A program made the position numbers and the translations under genes. 64,000 nt of DNA from Stentor coeruleus (taxonomy: Eukaryota; Ciliophora; Heterotrichea; Heterotrichida; Stentoridae), in the NCBI GenBank assembly GCA_001970955.1, contig MPUH01000006.1:62001-126000 (forward strand), written 5' to 3'. Shown here one piece after another: positions 30,546 to 41,587 of this stretch (the first letter of the stretch is position 1; every line of letters starts with the position of its first letter). The notes beneath the pieces are model-generated. The model did no database searches. It was not told the origin of the DNA and saw nothing but the letters and a program-made list of their open reading frames with translations.

Positions 30546-32542
30546 ATGCTTAAGAAGAGTTTTAGATTATATACCAAAAGTTGGTTAGAATTTTTCTCAT
30601 CTCAACGTGAATCAAACTTTAACATAAAACGTTCACTTAAAGATACAGAAGATAAAAATAAACTTCTGAGTAATCTTCAGGTATTTCTTATCTAGGATTC
30701 GTTTTTCAATGGATTCTCAAATCTTACAGATAAAGAGCTTATGAGAACTGGGTCAATATTAAGTTCACTTCAAGAATATACGAACAAAACCAAAAAAGAA
30801 TCGAAATTTCTCTTGGACATAGTAGAATTCATACTTTATAAAGTTGAATTCGAAAATAGTATTGAATGGACTCCGGAAAACATTAAAAACTTTTTACTTT
30901 TTATGAAGGGACAAAATAATTCAAGATTAAACATCAAAGACACCACAATCAAGAATATAATTGGTATAGCTAAAGATACTTTAAGCAATTTCTCAATCTT
31001 AGAGCTTAGTAGCTTTGTTCATTCAATTGGGTTTATATACCCTAAAAGTCATCAGTACTATTGGGAAATACTAATAAACACACTAGAAAAACATGAATGT
31101 TTTTCATATTTTGAACTTAATGGTTTACTTGATATTTTAAGAGGAATTTTTATAACCCCAGATATAAATTTACCAAATACTTGTAAAGGGAGATTAGATG
31201 ATGTCCTTGAGAAAATTGTAAAAGAAGTCCTTAGAAAATCAAGATATTTAAGTTTGAGTAAATGTCAAATAAAAGAGTTTGCTGAAGCTTTAGCTGTATG
31301 TGATGATAAAGTAAAAATCCCTATACTGAATTTGTTTACCGAAAAAATAAATACATCAATTCAAAACTTTACAGAGTTAAATGATGTGAAGAATTTCGAG
31401 CTTATACTAACAACTTTGGATACACTAAAAAATATAAACTGCTGCAAACTTGCATGTAAAGAAATGTTTATAGAAATTAACAATAAAATTTTACTTGGGC
31501 AGATTTCAATGAAAGACACAATTTTTGCTGATGCTATGGACAATATGAAAGGCAGGTATTTAAAAATTTATCTCCAACTAGCTGAAGAATTCGATGTGTT
31601 TCAGGTTGCTTTTCTCGACAACTTAGTTGTATTGTTATACCAAAAAATGATTTCCAAACATTTATATTCACAACCATATCAACTTTCTGAATGCATAAGC
31701 TCTTTAGCATATTTAAACTACCCAGGACGTTTTACAGTTCGTATCCCACACAAGCAAATCCAATACATGGCTTGGCAAGGTGTTCTTGAAAAAACCGAAG
31801 ATTTAGCCCAAGCCTTTTCATCTTCTTTTGAATACGATGAAACTAACTTATTCTCATCTACTATTTCCCCAACATTTCGTAATCTTAATTTCCTTTGGGC
31901 TTTATGTGTATTTAACTTATACTCAAAATATAGTANTCTACTATTTCCCCAACATTTCGTAATCTTAATTTCCTTTGGGCTTTATGTGTATTTAACTTAT
32001 ACTCAAAATATAGTATTTCATCTTTAATTCAACCTTCATGTTTGAATAGTGATGAAAACTTCTCACAAAAAAATATGGCTAAATTGTTTCAAATCCATTA
32101 TTGGCTTAGTATAGAAAACTATGGTGAATTTGCTTTAGATTCTAAACTTGTTAAGAAAATGATGGATTATAAAACTAATTGGGATGCTCAGAGTCATAAT
32201 GATAATAAATGTTCAGAATTAAAAGAAACTATTAGGAAAACTTTAATTGATGAAAGAGTGAAGTTTAGTGAAAATTATCATGATTTTCCATATACTTTTG
32301 ATTTTGTACATTTGCAAGATAGGGGAATTATGCAATTTTTATCAGGGAAACCGGCGAAAGTTAAGCATTCTGGAATAATTGTGGAGGATGATAGTAGTTT
32401 TCTTGAAGGGACACAACAACAGATACGTAATGGGTTTAAGAAAGTTATGTCAAGACAATTAGCTGGGTTAGGCTGGAATATTAGGAAATTTTCAGTGAAA
32501 AATTGGATAAATGTAGACAGTTCGGATATTTCTTCTAGGTAG
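30546..32542 (+). CDS. RAP-domain-like organellar RNA-binding protein
   Basis: This is a two-exon gene with a 15-nt intron at 30681-30695. An assembly gap at 31936 duplicates 79 bp. Counting the repeat once, the product is 633 aa. The N-terminus (MLKKSFRLYTKSWLEFFSSQ) is basic and amphipathic, like a mitochondrial presequence. The body is helical, reminiscent of FASTK/OPR helical-repeat proteins. The C-terminus (FKKVMSRQLAGLGWNIRKFS) followed by VKNWI resembles the end of a RAP domain, where a Leu-x-x-x-Gly-Trp pattern precedes a strand and a Trp. Such proteins process or stabilise mitochondrial RNAs. The assignment rests on pattern, so it is tentative. The gene ends 27 bp from the stop of the next, convergent gene. 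Confidence 0.65.
30681..30695 (+). other. 15-nt intron in the RAP-like gene
   Basis: GTATTTCTTATCTAG, phase 0, A at position 10, in-frame TAG at its end. Removal links the ATG at 30546 and its presequence-like exon to the long frame. Confidence 0.9.
31857..32015. repeat. 79-bp direct repeat around an N at 31936 (assembly gap)
   Basis: Bases 31857-31935 recur exactly at 31937-32015. Counting the segment once joins the frames before and after (YSKYSISSLIQPSCLNSDE) and removes an apparent stop in the RAP-like gene. Confidence 0.9.
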
Positions 32543-32569
32543 ATTTTAAGATATTTAATATGAATTTAC

Positions 32570-34171
32570 TTATGGGCTTGCAAATTTTGATAGTGTTCGT
32601 GTAAATGATCTTGTGTATGTCTTAGATAATTCATTCGAGGTAGTAATATTATACTTAATATCCCTTTGTTTTTTCTCAAGCTTAGCTTTATAACAATAAG
32701 CCATTTCAACATACGAATTCATTTTAGTTTTCTGGTTCATCATAACCAGAAAAGGTTTCCTAACTCCAACACTCTGACTATTTCTTTTTTTTTTATCCGC
32801 ATTAATCTTCACATTCTTCAATACCTGTAAATAATTCTTCAACTCCTTATAATATCCAACAAGTGTATCTTTAATATATTTCCTAATAAACTTATCTTTA
32901 ATCATATTAGGAATCAAATACATCTTATCGAAATTCATACTTTTATGAACTTTATCCTGCATTTTCAACCTAGCAATATTCTCAACTGATTTATCCCAAA
33001 TCATCCCCAATACAACCTTTCTTGCTTTATTCACATTATTCATTTTCCTTATATTCCTTTGTACCAAAAGAATATAATTTTTCCATTTACCCATAAGATG
33101 GATTATAAAAGGCATATCTTTAGTTTTATCACAAATAAATTGAACTATTTTTTTCTTTATCAAAATATCTTGACGTACAAAATAACCCATTGGGATATGT
33201 AAATTTGTTATTCTTTTATAAACGATTTTTTTTCTGACAAGACATAAAATGATAAGAAATTTGCCTAAACATTTTGTGGCGATATAGAATTTTCTTAGTA
33301 TTTTTCCCCATCGTATTTTTCGGATTCGACGATATTTACCTGATAATTCTAATACTTTTGCCATGCCTATTATAGAAAATAGGCAGGACCAGGAAATTTG
33401 CACAGCGAAAATTTGTTTTTTGGTCATTCGCCATTCGAATTTACGGATTTTTTCTGAGAGTTTTAAGGTTTTATCGTATTTGGTTTGGAGGTCGATTGCT
33501 TGTTTTTTTATTCTCGCGTCTTTTTCTTTGAGTTTGTAGAGGTTGATTTTTAAGGCGATGTCTTCACGAAACTGTTGGGGGTTCATAGCGAGAATTTTGT
33601 TTCTTTTGATTATTTTGTCTTCGGAAGTATCACTTCGTCGCTTGTAAAGAGATTCTATAGTTTGCATTGTATGAGCAATAGGTGTATGCAATCTAGGGAT
33701 ATTAGAAAATTCATAAGACTCTAATTTACTTTGATTTACAGCTTTATATGTTCCTGGGCCAACTTTTTCTTCAGTTCCTGAAATTATCTTAAACCTATTT
33801 GCTGCTGGATAAGCACTTTGTTTTTTGGGGTAATTATTTATCCTGAGTTTTAATTGGGATATAAGATAATTAAGTCTTGTATCTTTACGAGGTTTATGTT
33901 TAGGCTTTGAAACTATAGTTTTGCTTTTTTCAACAACTTCACTCTCTTCAAATTCTATTAAAGGAAGCAATTCGTAGCTGTCACAAAGTTTTTCTAATTT
34001 TTTAAGTAAGCTAAGGTATTTTTCGTTAATCTGAAAATCATCATCGTTGTCAATACTTTTTTGGAAGATTTGTGGTAGTTGTCTTCCAGTGTTTTTTTTT
34101 GATCCCTGAGATTCTTTGCTATAAAATCGCATTTTCGATAAAGTTTTCTCTGGACTTTCTGATTTGTTCAT
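32570..34171 (-). CDS. Sperm-tail PG-rich (SHIPPO-type) repeat protein
   Basis: This is a single-exon 533-aa, very basic protein. Near residues 127-160 is one PG-rich repeat: a KVGPGTYKA core followed about 15 residues later by YEFSNIPR, matching the family pattern VGPGxY...F...PR. Proteins with this motif sit inside or along ciliary microtubules. The rest is Lys/Arg-rich helix with IQ-like spacing (KFEWRMTKKQIFAVQISWSC, KYRRIRKIRWGKILRKFYIA). The N-terminal 100 residues are polar. The high charge and IQ-like pattern suggest calmodulin binding, an inference only. Confidence 0.7.
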   Translation of the reverse strand: MNKSESPEKTLSKMRFYSKESQGSKKNTGRQLPQIFQKSIDNDDDFQINEKYLSLLKKLEKLCDSYELLPLIEFEESEVVEKSKTIVSKPKHKPRKDTRLNYLISQLKLRINNYPKKQSAYPAANRFKIISGTEEKVGPGTYKAVNQSKLESYEFSNIPRLHTPIAHTMQTIESLYKRRSDTSEDKIIKRNKILAMNPQQFREDIALKINLYKLKEKDARIKKQAIDLQTKYDKTLKLSEKIRKFEWRMTKKQIFAVQISWSCLFSIIGMAKVLELSGKYRRIRKIRWGKILRKFYIATKCLGKFLIILCLVRKKIVYKRITNLHIPMGYFVRQDILIKKKIVQFICDKTKDMPFIIHLMGKWKNYILLVQRNIRKMNNVNKARKVVLGMIWDKSVENIARLKMQDKVHKSMNFDKMYLIPNMIKDKFIRKYIKDTLVGYYKELKNYLQVLKNVKINADKKKRNSQSVGVRKPFLVMMNQKTKMNSYVEMAYCYKAKLEKKQRDIKYNITTSNELSKTYTRSFTRTLSKFASP

Positions 34172-34372
34172 ATAAATTAATATAATTTTAGCTTAAGGAA
34201 TTACTTTTTCTTAAGAATTTTTATGTAGTTATAATTAATGATGCAAAAACATTTCAATCAGCACATTAAAGAAAAGTCTAAAGGAGAATATGCCTATAGA
34301 TGCTAAGATTATGTTTTTTTTTTATATAGGTTTATATAATTTTATAGGAAGATTTAAATGCTTAAGCTAAAG

Positions 34373-34503
34373 AGTGAATTTTTTTAGAGTAATTGATTCA
34401 CAGTTAGCTATTTTGCTTCGAAAATTTACATAATTTGNAGTGAATTTTTTTAGAGTAATTGATTCACAGTTAGCTATTTTGCTTCGAAAATTTACATAAT
34501 TTG
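34373..34503. repeat. 65-bp direct repeat around an N at 34438 (assembly gap)
   Basis: Bases 34373-34437 recur at 34439-34503. Intergenic, so no gene is affected. Confidence 0.9.
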
Positions 34504-34646
34504 TATAAGATAAAAAAGGAGAATTGATTCTTGGAGATTTTAAGTAGAATCATAATAGATTTTTTACACAATAAATCCACANGTATAAGATAAAAAAGGA
34601 GAATTGATTCTTGGAGATTTTAAGTAGAATCATAATAGATTTTTTA
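34503..34646. repeat. 64-bp direct repeat around an N at 34582 (assembly gap)
   Basis: Bases 34503-34566 recur at 34583-34646. Here 15 unrelated bases (34567-34581) precede the N, as if one contig end carried a short stretch of wrong sequence. Confidence 0.85.
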
Positions 34647-35088
34647 GATGAAGCTTTCTAGTATATCCTAAACCAAAACCCATAACTACTTTACCCAACC
34701 ATAACCATAAACAAAAACTTAAAACTATAAAAATTTCAATAAAACAGTTTTTTTTCTACACTTATCACATCCATTATCTACAATCATAAACCCTTTCTTA
34801 AAAACCCACAAACCCAAATCAAAATTCTAAAAACCTTCAAAAAAGCAATTCCCACCACTCCCTTTCCAATAATTCCCCCAACAATCAAAAAAAAACTAAA
34901 TAAGTCATATCACAACAAAATCAAAAACCTTCCCAAAAATCTAAATCACCCTTCAACCCTAACTCCAACTTTAAAATCCATACAAAATCAACCAACCCAT
35001 TTCTCACCTTAAATACCATTACAACAAAATATTTTCCCACAAATCACTTCCTTTATCTCTTAAATATCCCATATATCCTATTAAAATA

Positions 35089-37406
35089 ATGGCCAGATTA
35101 GAATCATCTCGTCCCCCTCCACCTCCTCAATTCTTCATCGACAACAAAAAAGGTGAAGTGAACGAATTGCGCCAGCTTCTAAAAAACATAATGGATGAAA
35201 AAGACAATAAAAAGCGTCGAGAAGTAATAAAAAAAGTCATTGCTTACATGACCCTAGGTGTTGATGTCTCAAAACTTTTCACTGATATGGTCCGTATATC
35301 TTCAACAAATGACATAGTCCAAAAGAAAATGATTTATTTATATTTAGTAAACTGTGTGGAATCTAATCAAGAAATAGCTTTGATGGCGATAAATACTTTA
35401 AGTAAAGATTGTCGAATAGTCAGTTCACCAGATAGTAAAATACGAGGTTTAGCATTGAGGAATTTATGTTCTTTACGTTTTGCAGGTTCTGAAGAGTATA
35501 TTCAATCAGCAATACAAGATGGAATCAAAGACCCAGACCCTTATGTGAGAAAGACGGCTATTATTGGGTTGATAAAATTACATAAACATTCACCTAAAAT
35601 GGTGACTGAAACACAGATTAATGTGCTTTATGAACTTATTAGGGATAATGATGCTAGTGTATCAGTTAATGCAATAGTTGCTCTTAATGAAATTCTAGTA
35701 AATGAAGGGGGAATTGCTTTTAATAGGAGAATGGTTATTTACTTGCTTAATAGAATTGATCAATATAATGAATTCGCTCAAAGTAAAGTTTTTGAATTAG
35801 TAGCTAAGTATATACCTACAAATGAAGATGAGATGTATAGTATTATGAATATTCTTGAAGAAAGATTGAAAAACTCATCAAGCACTGTAGTTTTGGCTTG
35901 TATTAAGATATTTTTAATTTACACAAGAAATAACCCTACTATTTCTAAACAAGTTTATGCAAGAATCAAAGACCCGCTTATAACTTTGTTTGGTGCTGGA
36001 GAAGTTAGTGATGCTCATGAAATATCCTATTGTGTACTTTCTCATATCCACCTACTTGTATCAAAAGGTGCAAGTGGGGAGTTTGAAAATGACTTCAAAA
36101 CTTTTTTTTGTAAAGACGATGAGCCTGTATATATCCGTGTTTTAAAAATTGGCATTCTGCAAATGATAGCAAGTGAAAATAATATGTTTGAAATCCTTGG
36201 CGAATTAAGTGCATATATAAGTGATTTTCATAGAGAAATCAGTAAAAAGGCAATCCAAGCTATAACAAAATTAGCAATGAAATTCCCTGATTCATCAATA
36301 CACTTAACATCCAAGCTATAACAAAATTAGCAATGAAATTCTCTGATTCATCAATACACTTAACGAAAATGTTATTAAAATACTTAACAGCAAATAGTGA
36401 AGAAATTGTCACTGATGTACTTATAGCGTTAAAAGATTTAGTAAGAAAATATAGGAATCTAAGCTCGGAAATATTAACTGATATTGAAGGAGCTTTAGAT
36501 TTTGTTACTGGGGATGAAGGAAAAGCTGCTGTAATTTGGATGTTTGGGGAATTTGGAGAACATTTAGAAAACAGTCCTTATATAATAGAATCGTTTATAC
36601 AAGGATTAAATCCTAATGAAAGCTTACAAGTATCTTATGCGCTTATATCAGCAAGTGTAAAATTATTCCTTAAAAGGGCACCAGAAATGCATAATTCTCT
36701 TGAGACTCTTTTTAAAACAATTTTTGAACAGTCTGAGTCTACAGATTTATTAGACAGAGCAAGTTTTTATTATAAACTTCTTGAAAACAGTCCTAGTATT
36801 GCTGAACAAATAATAAATTCTTCAAAAAACTCTATTGAACAGTTTTATGAAGACACAAATGAAAATATTCTTGATTTACTTATGCAGGAATTTAACACCC
36901 TTTCTGTTTTATATCAAAAACCATCTAAAGCTTTTTCAAGGATTAATAAAGAACTTATTAGTGATGCTACAGGACCTGATAATACAATTGCCCCAACTAT
37001 TGTTGCGGCTAATACTGAACTTTTAACTTTAGATATTGTTGAAGAAATACATTTTTCCCTTATGCCTAATTCAAATATGGCAGGTGAAGAGTTTCAGGAA
37101 TTATGGGAAAAACTTGAAGCTGAAGGGATGATTACAAGAAAACTCACAAATTTTTCAAGTTCTGAAGATTTTGAAAATCGCTTAGCTGGTGAATTTATAC
37201 AGTGCATGGCTTCTGGGGAACAAGATATTGGATATAAATTTTATTTTTATGCAAGGGAATCAACACAGAGAAAAGCTTTTCTTTTAGAAGTTGATGCGAA
37301 TTTACAAGTCGGTGAATTAGTTGTTTGTGTGAAATGTGAAAATCCAGAGTTCTCGAATGAATTTATGAAAATCTTGTATAAGGCCATACTACCTTTTATT
37401 CAATAA
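35089..37406 (+). CDS. AP4B1: AP-4 complex subunit beta
   Basis: This is the beta-type large chain of the AP-4 adaptor, which sorts cargo at the trans-Golgi network without clathrin. As written, a 56-bp tandem repeat at 36253-36364 breaks the frame; counting it once gives 753 aa, close to the family length. The HEAT-repeat trunk is typical: NDIVQKKMIYLYLVNCVESN, ALMAINTLSKDC, RGLALRNLCSLRFAGSEEYI, DPYVRKTAIIGLIKLHKHSP. DIVQKK and LRNLCSLR are closer to AP-4 beta than to AP-1/2 beta. The trunk ends near residue 520 (IWMFGEFGEHLENSPYIIES). A hinge and a short appendage (EIHFSLMPNSNMAGEEFQEL) follow. No clathrin box is obvious, as expected for AP-4. No introns are seen. Confidence 0.88.
36253..36364. 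repeat. 56-bp tandem repeat inside the AP-4 beta gene, no N
   Basis: Bases 36253-36308 recur at 36309-36364 with one difference (c/t). The period is not a multiple of three, so it breaks the frame. It resembles the N-flanking repeats, but without the N. Most likely a merge error between two allelic contig ends; a true frameshift allele is the alternative. Confidence 0.85.
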
Positions 37407-37730
37407 ATAGTTATAAGGTTACTTTTAATCAAAATATGATATTATTTTTAACTGAAATATTTTAGCTGGAAATAATAATAGATATTGAATACTAAAATTG
37501 AGAAAGCAATTTATTAAGTTTAATTAGGATATATATTAAATATTAAGATAATATATATTATTATGGATATTTTTTCTGTTTTGTATAAGAACTAGGTAAA
37601 ATAGATACAAATAATTATATTTTGTTAAGCTTTTTCTTAGATTTTTGTATTAAAAAAGCAGGCTAGTATTATCTTTTCGATTATTGTGAACATAATAATC
37701 GCATATGGTTAAAAACTAGTAATACATATA
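37407..37730. other. Intergenic region, co-directional genes
   Basis: AT-rich with no coding frame or recognisable motif. The sharp skew of other flanks is weak here. Confidence 0.5.
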
Positions 37731-39428
37731 ATGAGTTATGCTGAAAAACCTGGACCTGAGAAAATGCAACAAAAATTTATCTTTAATGAGCTTTCTCAAG
37801 ATATCCAAGAAGGGTTTTTTTCACCTCGATATTCCTCATCAGAATGCACCCCAACAGGATCACAGGAGTCGCATGCTACCAAAATTTTTGGTAATTCTTC
37901 CAGATTTTATAAGGCTTTGAAAGTTTTTCAGCAAACTTCTGATATAAATATATTAAAAGAAGAACTTTGGGCTAGTAGGAAAGAAATAACAAATCTTGAA
38001 AAACGACTGCTTGAAAAAACAGAAGAAATTTTACAACTAAAAAAATCCTCTCAAGGATCAGAAGATATTAACAAAAGTACAGAAAATATCAAAAAAATAT
38101 TGGAAAAAGAAGTAAATTCAAGGAAAATGCTAGAATACGAAAACGGAAAACTTAAAGCGAGGATTTCAGATTACATGTCAAATTCTACAGATAATTCTTT
38201 ACAATTTGGTAAAGTAAAAAACTTAATAGAATTTCAAAATAAGAAGATGNTGGAAAAAGAAGTAAATTCAAGGAAAATGCTAGAATACGAAAACGGAAAA
38301 CTTAAAGCGAGGATATCAGATTACATGTCAAATTCTACAGATAATTCTTTACAATTTGGTAAAGTAAAAAACTTAATAGAATTTCAAAATAAGAAAATCG
38401 GCTATGAATATGAAACTTTGATATCTGCAGTTATGTCAAGGTCAAGAGGAAACGAAAAAAAACTTAGTAAGATTTTTGGTATTGTAAACCAATTAATTAG
38501 AAAATTCAAACCGAGAGAAAGCGAGAAAAAATATGATATTGAGATGAAAGAAAAGAATGATGAAATTCTGAAGCTTAAAAAAGACCTAGCAAATAATAAT
38601 AGAGTATATGAAAAAAGATTAGAAGAATCTGAAAGTAAAAATAATATTTTCCACACAAAACTTGAAGTACTACAAAGAACATTAAAAGAAAGCTTAGAAA
38701 AAATCCACTCGCTAGGAGTAGAAAACCACCTACTAAACGAAATTAACAAAGAGCAAGAAAAAGAAAACATGAAACTCATAAAAGTTTATGAAAAACAAAA
38801 ACTTAAGTTAAAAATACAAAAAAATCACTTCAGAGACCTTCGTAAATCCCTCGTCTCTTTAGATGATAATAAACTTACCCCAACCCAACATCCAAGCAAA
38901 TCTTTGCATAAACCTAAAGAAAGCGTCTATTACAAAGAATTCTCAAGTTCATTACAATCAGAATTAGATCTTAAAAATGCTAAAATCCAAGAACTTACCC
39001 AAGAACTTAAACAATCAGAAGATAAATATCAAAAACTCTTAAATGAGCATAACCAACAAACAGAAGAACTTAATTCTCTAAAAAAAAAATACAAAAACAG
39101 AATCAATTCAAGTAAAAATTCAACACAATTTGGGGAAATTTTTGAGGAAAAAACTTCAGAGATTAATACTTTAAGAGAAAGCTATGAGAAATTATTAAGA
39201 GAATATAGTCAAGCTAGGGAGGATTTGGAAAAAGATTATAAGTTTCAACCTAAATGCTTACAGCTTGAAGAAAAAATTATTGACCTTGAAGCTGAGGTTG
39301 TTATAGCTAACAACAGGGTAGATAAGTATAAAAGAGTACTTATAAATAGTAATACAGAATATCAGAGTAGTTCATCATCTTCAAGTTCATCGAAGAAGCT
39401 GTTATTTAATGAATCTTCTCCTAAATAA
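37731..39428 (+). CDS. Long coiled-coil protein
   Basis: The frame is 565 aa as written, or about 515 aa if the repeat around the N at 38250 is counted once. Both versions stay open because repeat plus N is 150 bp. After a Ser/Pro-rich head (SPRYSSSECTPTGSQESH) nearly all of it is coiled coil (EVNSRKMLEYENGKLKAR, KKDLANNNRVYEKRLEESE, LDLKNAKIQELTQELKQSE). It ends in a Ser run (QSSSSSSSSSKK). This is typical of centrosomal, basal-body or cortical fibre proteins, but no family is recognised. Confidence 0.72.
   Translation: MSYAEKPGPEKMQQKFIFNELSQDIQEGFFSPRYSSSECTPTGSQESHATKIFGNSSRFYKALKVFQQTSDINILKEELWASRKEITNLEKRLLEKTEEILQLKKSSQGSEDINKSTENIKKILEKEVNSRKMLEYENGKLKARISDYMSNSTDNSLQFGKVKNLIEFQNKKMXEKEVNSRKMLEYENGKLKARISDYMSNSTDNSLQFGKVKNLIEFQNKKIGYEYETLISAVMSRSRGNEKKLSKIFGIVNQLIRKFKPRESEKKYDIEMKEKNDEILKLKKDLANNNRVYEKRLEESESKNNIFHTKLEVLQRTLKESLEKIHSLGVENHLLNEINKEQEKENMKLIKVYEKQKLKLKIQKNHFRDLRKSLVSLDDNKLTPTQHPSKSLHKPKESVYYKEFSSSLQSELDLKNAKIQELTQELKQSEDKYQKLLNEHNQQTEELNSLKKKYKNRINSSKNSTQFGEIFEEKTSEINTLRESYEKLLREYSQAREDLEKDYKFQPKCLQLEEKIIDLEAEVVIANNRVDKYKRVLINSNTEYQSSSSSSSSSKKLLFNESSPK
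38101..38399. repeat. 149-bp direct repeat around an N at 38250 (assembly gap)
   Basis: Bases 38101-38249 recur at 38251-38399 with a few differences, including t/a in the middle and two at the end. It makes a false 50-residue duplication in the coiled-coil protein. Confidence 0.88.
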
Positions 39429-40077
39429 TTAGTTTCTTGATAAAAATAGTTAATTTTTTTTAATGATATTAGGTGAGAAGATAGTGTATATTGCCAATCT
39501 ACATAAATGATGAAGTTAAAATAGAGAGCATAGAAAATTCTTATATTCAGGACAACTTAAAATCTAAAACTCCTATTTTAATAATTTCTTTAGACATACT
39601 ATATCAGCATTCTCATTATGATAAAATTAAAAAAAAAAGTTAGAATACAAGGAACTATTGAAATACACATTATATATAGTACTCTGTATTAATTAATCTT
39701 TATAATCATCATACAAAAATAAAATCAAAATTTATGCAAACAAAATCCTAGCTAAAAGGGTTAACTAATTCTAAACTTCCAAAAATCGAATTTATTATCA
39801 CAAGAATTTCTAGAAAAAAATTTTAAACTCTTACTTCTAATATCAAGTGAACCGATAATATATAATTTTAATAATCACTAATTAACACAATCTCCATCTA
39901 CAATTATTTTATAAAACAAACAAAGTTTCTCTAAGTTTATTTTCTAACTTCTCAGCAAACAATATCATTTCTTTAAAACCCCTATAATTTTTCTATAAAC
40001 AAACTAAAACAAAGTTCAAAACAATTATAAAAATTAAACAAATAAATAGCTCACAATACCTAAACTTATAACATTCT
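39429..40077. other. Convergent intergenic region
   Basis: Between two convergent stops. C-rich on the + strand from about 39880 to 40077, as expected for the 3' flank of a - strand gene. No gene is seen. Confidence 0.55.
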
Positions 40078-40602
40078 TTATTTACTCAGCCTTAATTTTT
40101 GACATATTCTTTCTTTAGACATCACAAGTATATCTTTTACTAGTAATGGTTTGATCATCAATCCAACATTCTGTAAGAATTCATTTTCATGAACATGAAC
40201 TGCCAAATTAAATCCTGAGAAATGAGAACTCACATCACTTATCTGAAGCTTGAAACTTGCTATATGCGTATTAGCTTTTTCATCATATACAAGTTCAGCA
40301 AACTTTGAACCTTTAAAAATTTCACTTCCATTCATACTGTGAGTAATTTCACGATGTGGTTTAACTGAAGTAAAAAGCTTGGCTTCAAGTTTAAGTTTTT
40401 CATGTTTAGGTAATGGGATGCCAGATTTATTCCCCAGTTTGACCAAGAAACGAAAATATTTACCTTTGCATAGAGGAAGGTTTAGTTTTTCTTCGAGTTT
40501 GAGTTTTAGAGAAAACTCTTGGATTTCAAGCTTGAATGAGCCTGACAAAGAAAATTTTTTACGAATTTCGAAGTCATTTGATAGGCAAAGGCTTGAACTC
40601 AT
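40078..40602 (-). CDS. Hypothetical beta-rich protein, 174 aa
   Basis: Single exon, ATG to TAA. The sequence alternates polar and hydrophobic residues in short runs (KLEIQEFSLKLKLEEKLNLP, HIASFKLQISDVSSHFSGFN, LAVHVHE), which suggests a beta-sandwich such as a C2-like or immunoglobulin-like fold. No catalytic motif, signal peptide or membrane segment is seen. The family is not recognised. Confidence 0.6.
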   Translation of the reverse strand: MSSSLCLSNDFEIRKKFSLSGSFKLEIQEFSLKLKLEEKLNLPLCKGKYFRFLVKLGNKSGIPLPKHEKLKLEAKLFTSVKPHREITHSMNGSEIFKGSKFAELVYDEKANTHIASFKLQISDVSSHFSGFNLAVHVHENEFLQNVGLMIKPLLVKDILVMSKERICQKLRLSK

Positions 40603-41587
40603 ATTTATTAAAGAAGGTTTTTATGATTATTTAGATAAGGAATTTATATTATGGGAAAAAAATACAAATAGAGAGATTGTAAAGAGAAGTTTAGAGATAT
40701 GATTTAATGATTTTTTTTATTTTTGGTTGTTAATAAAAAATATTGTAAATGCTTAGGATATAGGGAAGATTGAGGGAATTTGTATTAATTGTTTATAAGA
40801 TATATGCTTATTTTATTGTGTGATTTTTATTTTAGTTAGAAGTATATTTTATATTGGTTATTAGGTTTATTAGGGTTAGTCAGAATTGTTTAGAAAGTTA
40901 TAATTTGCTTTAAATAGATGTTTTTTGGAAGATTGTATGCTATAAAAATATGTAATTTTGGGTTTTAAAGATGTAGGTTTTTAAGATTAAATTGATACTA
41001 TAATAGTTTAATTGTTATTGTTATTTTTATGCTGGAGTTTGATTGATTTGTTTGTGATAGGGGCTTTTTGATAGTTGAAATCCTAGAAAGTTTAATTTTC
41101 TAAGCTTCAAAGTGGTTATAAATAAATTTTATTGATGATAGTATATATAATAAAAGCACTGATCTTAATAATTATCTTATTATAAAAATAAAACAATAAA
41201 CAATTTCTCCCTTCACCAAAAATGAACTATTTTCATCATAATATTTATAAAACCTATCACTTATCTCACAAAAAACAACACCTACTACTTTCTTTAAAAA
41301 CCCAAACTCTCCAACTTAAAATCTTCCTATTTTAAATCAACAATCACGTCATCACTTAAATACCAAGCAATTCTCCTCTACAACTAAAAACTACCCCAAA
41401 ACCTTAACCACTCACAAAACTTTCAATAAATCCTTAAACCCACAAATTTTACTAATCAAAAAATCAATTCTCAAATATTCTTAATCATTATCATACCAAA
41501 TCTCACCATTTTCCTCAACTAAACCCAATTTACCTTATTAAGTTTTAATCTTAACACATAGAATCTTAATTACAACTCTTATAATAA
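40603..41587. promoter_or_regulatory. Divergent intergenic region with a sharp skew switch
   Basis: From 40741 to 40980 the + strand has about 50 Gs and 5 Cs. From 41161 to 41587 it has about 105 Cs and 6 Gs. The switch lies near 41100-41160. Reading each half on the strand of its own gene, both 5' flanks are C-rich and G-poor. No gene is seen in the 985 bp. Confidence 0.75.

Larger units (their letters stand above)
34172..35088. promoter_or_regulatory. Divergent intergenic region with two gaps and a G-free 5' flank
   Basis: No gene is seen. Two Ns (34438, 34582) lie in direct repeats. From 34681 to the ATG at 35089 the + strand has only 3 Gs but about 116 Cs in 408 bp by my count. This is the clearest example of the C-rich, G-depleted 5' flank in the window. 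Confidence 0.7.

Noticed and set aside
36253-36364. Programmed frameshift in AP-4 beta
   Set aside because: The frame break is fully explained by a 56-bp tandem repeat; counting it once restores the frame without any slippery site.
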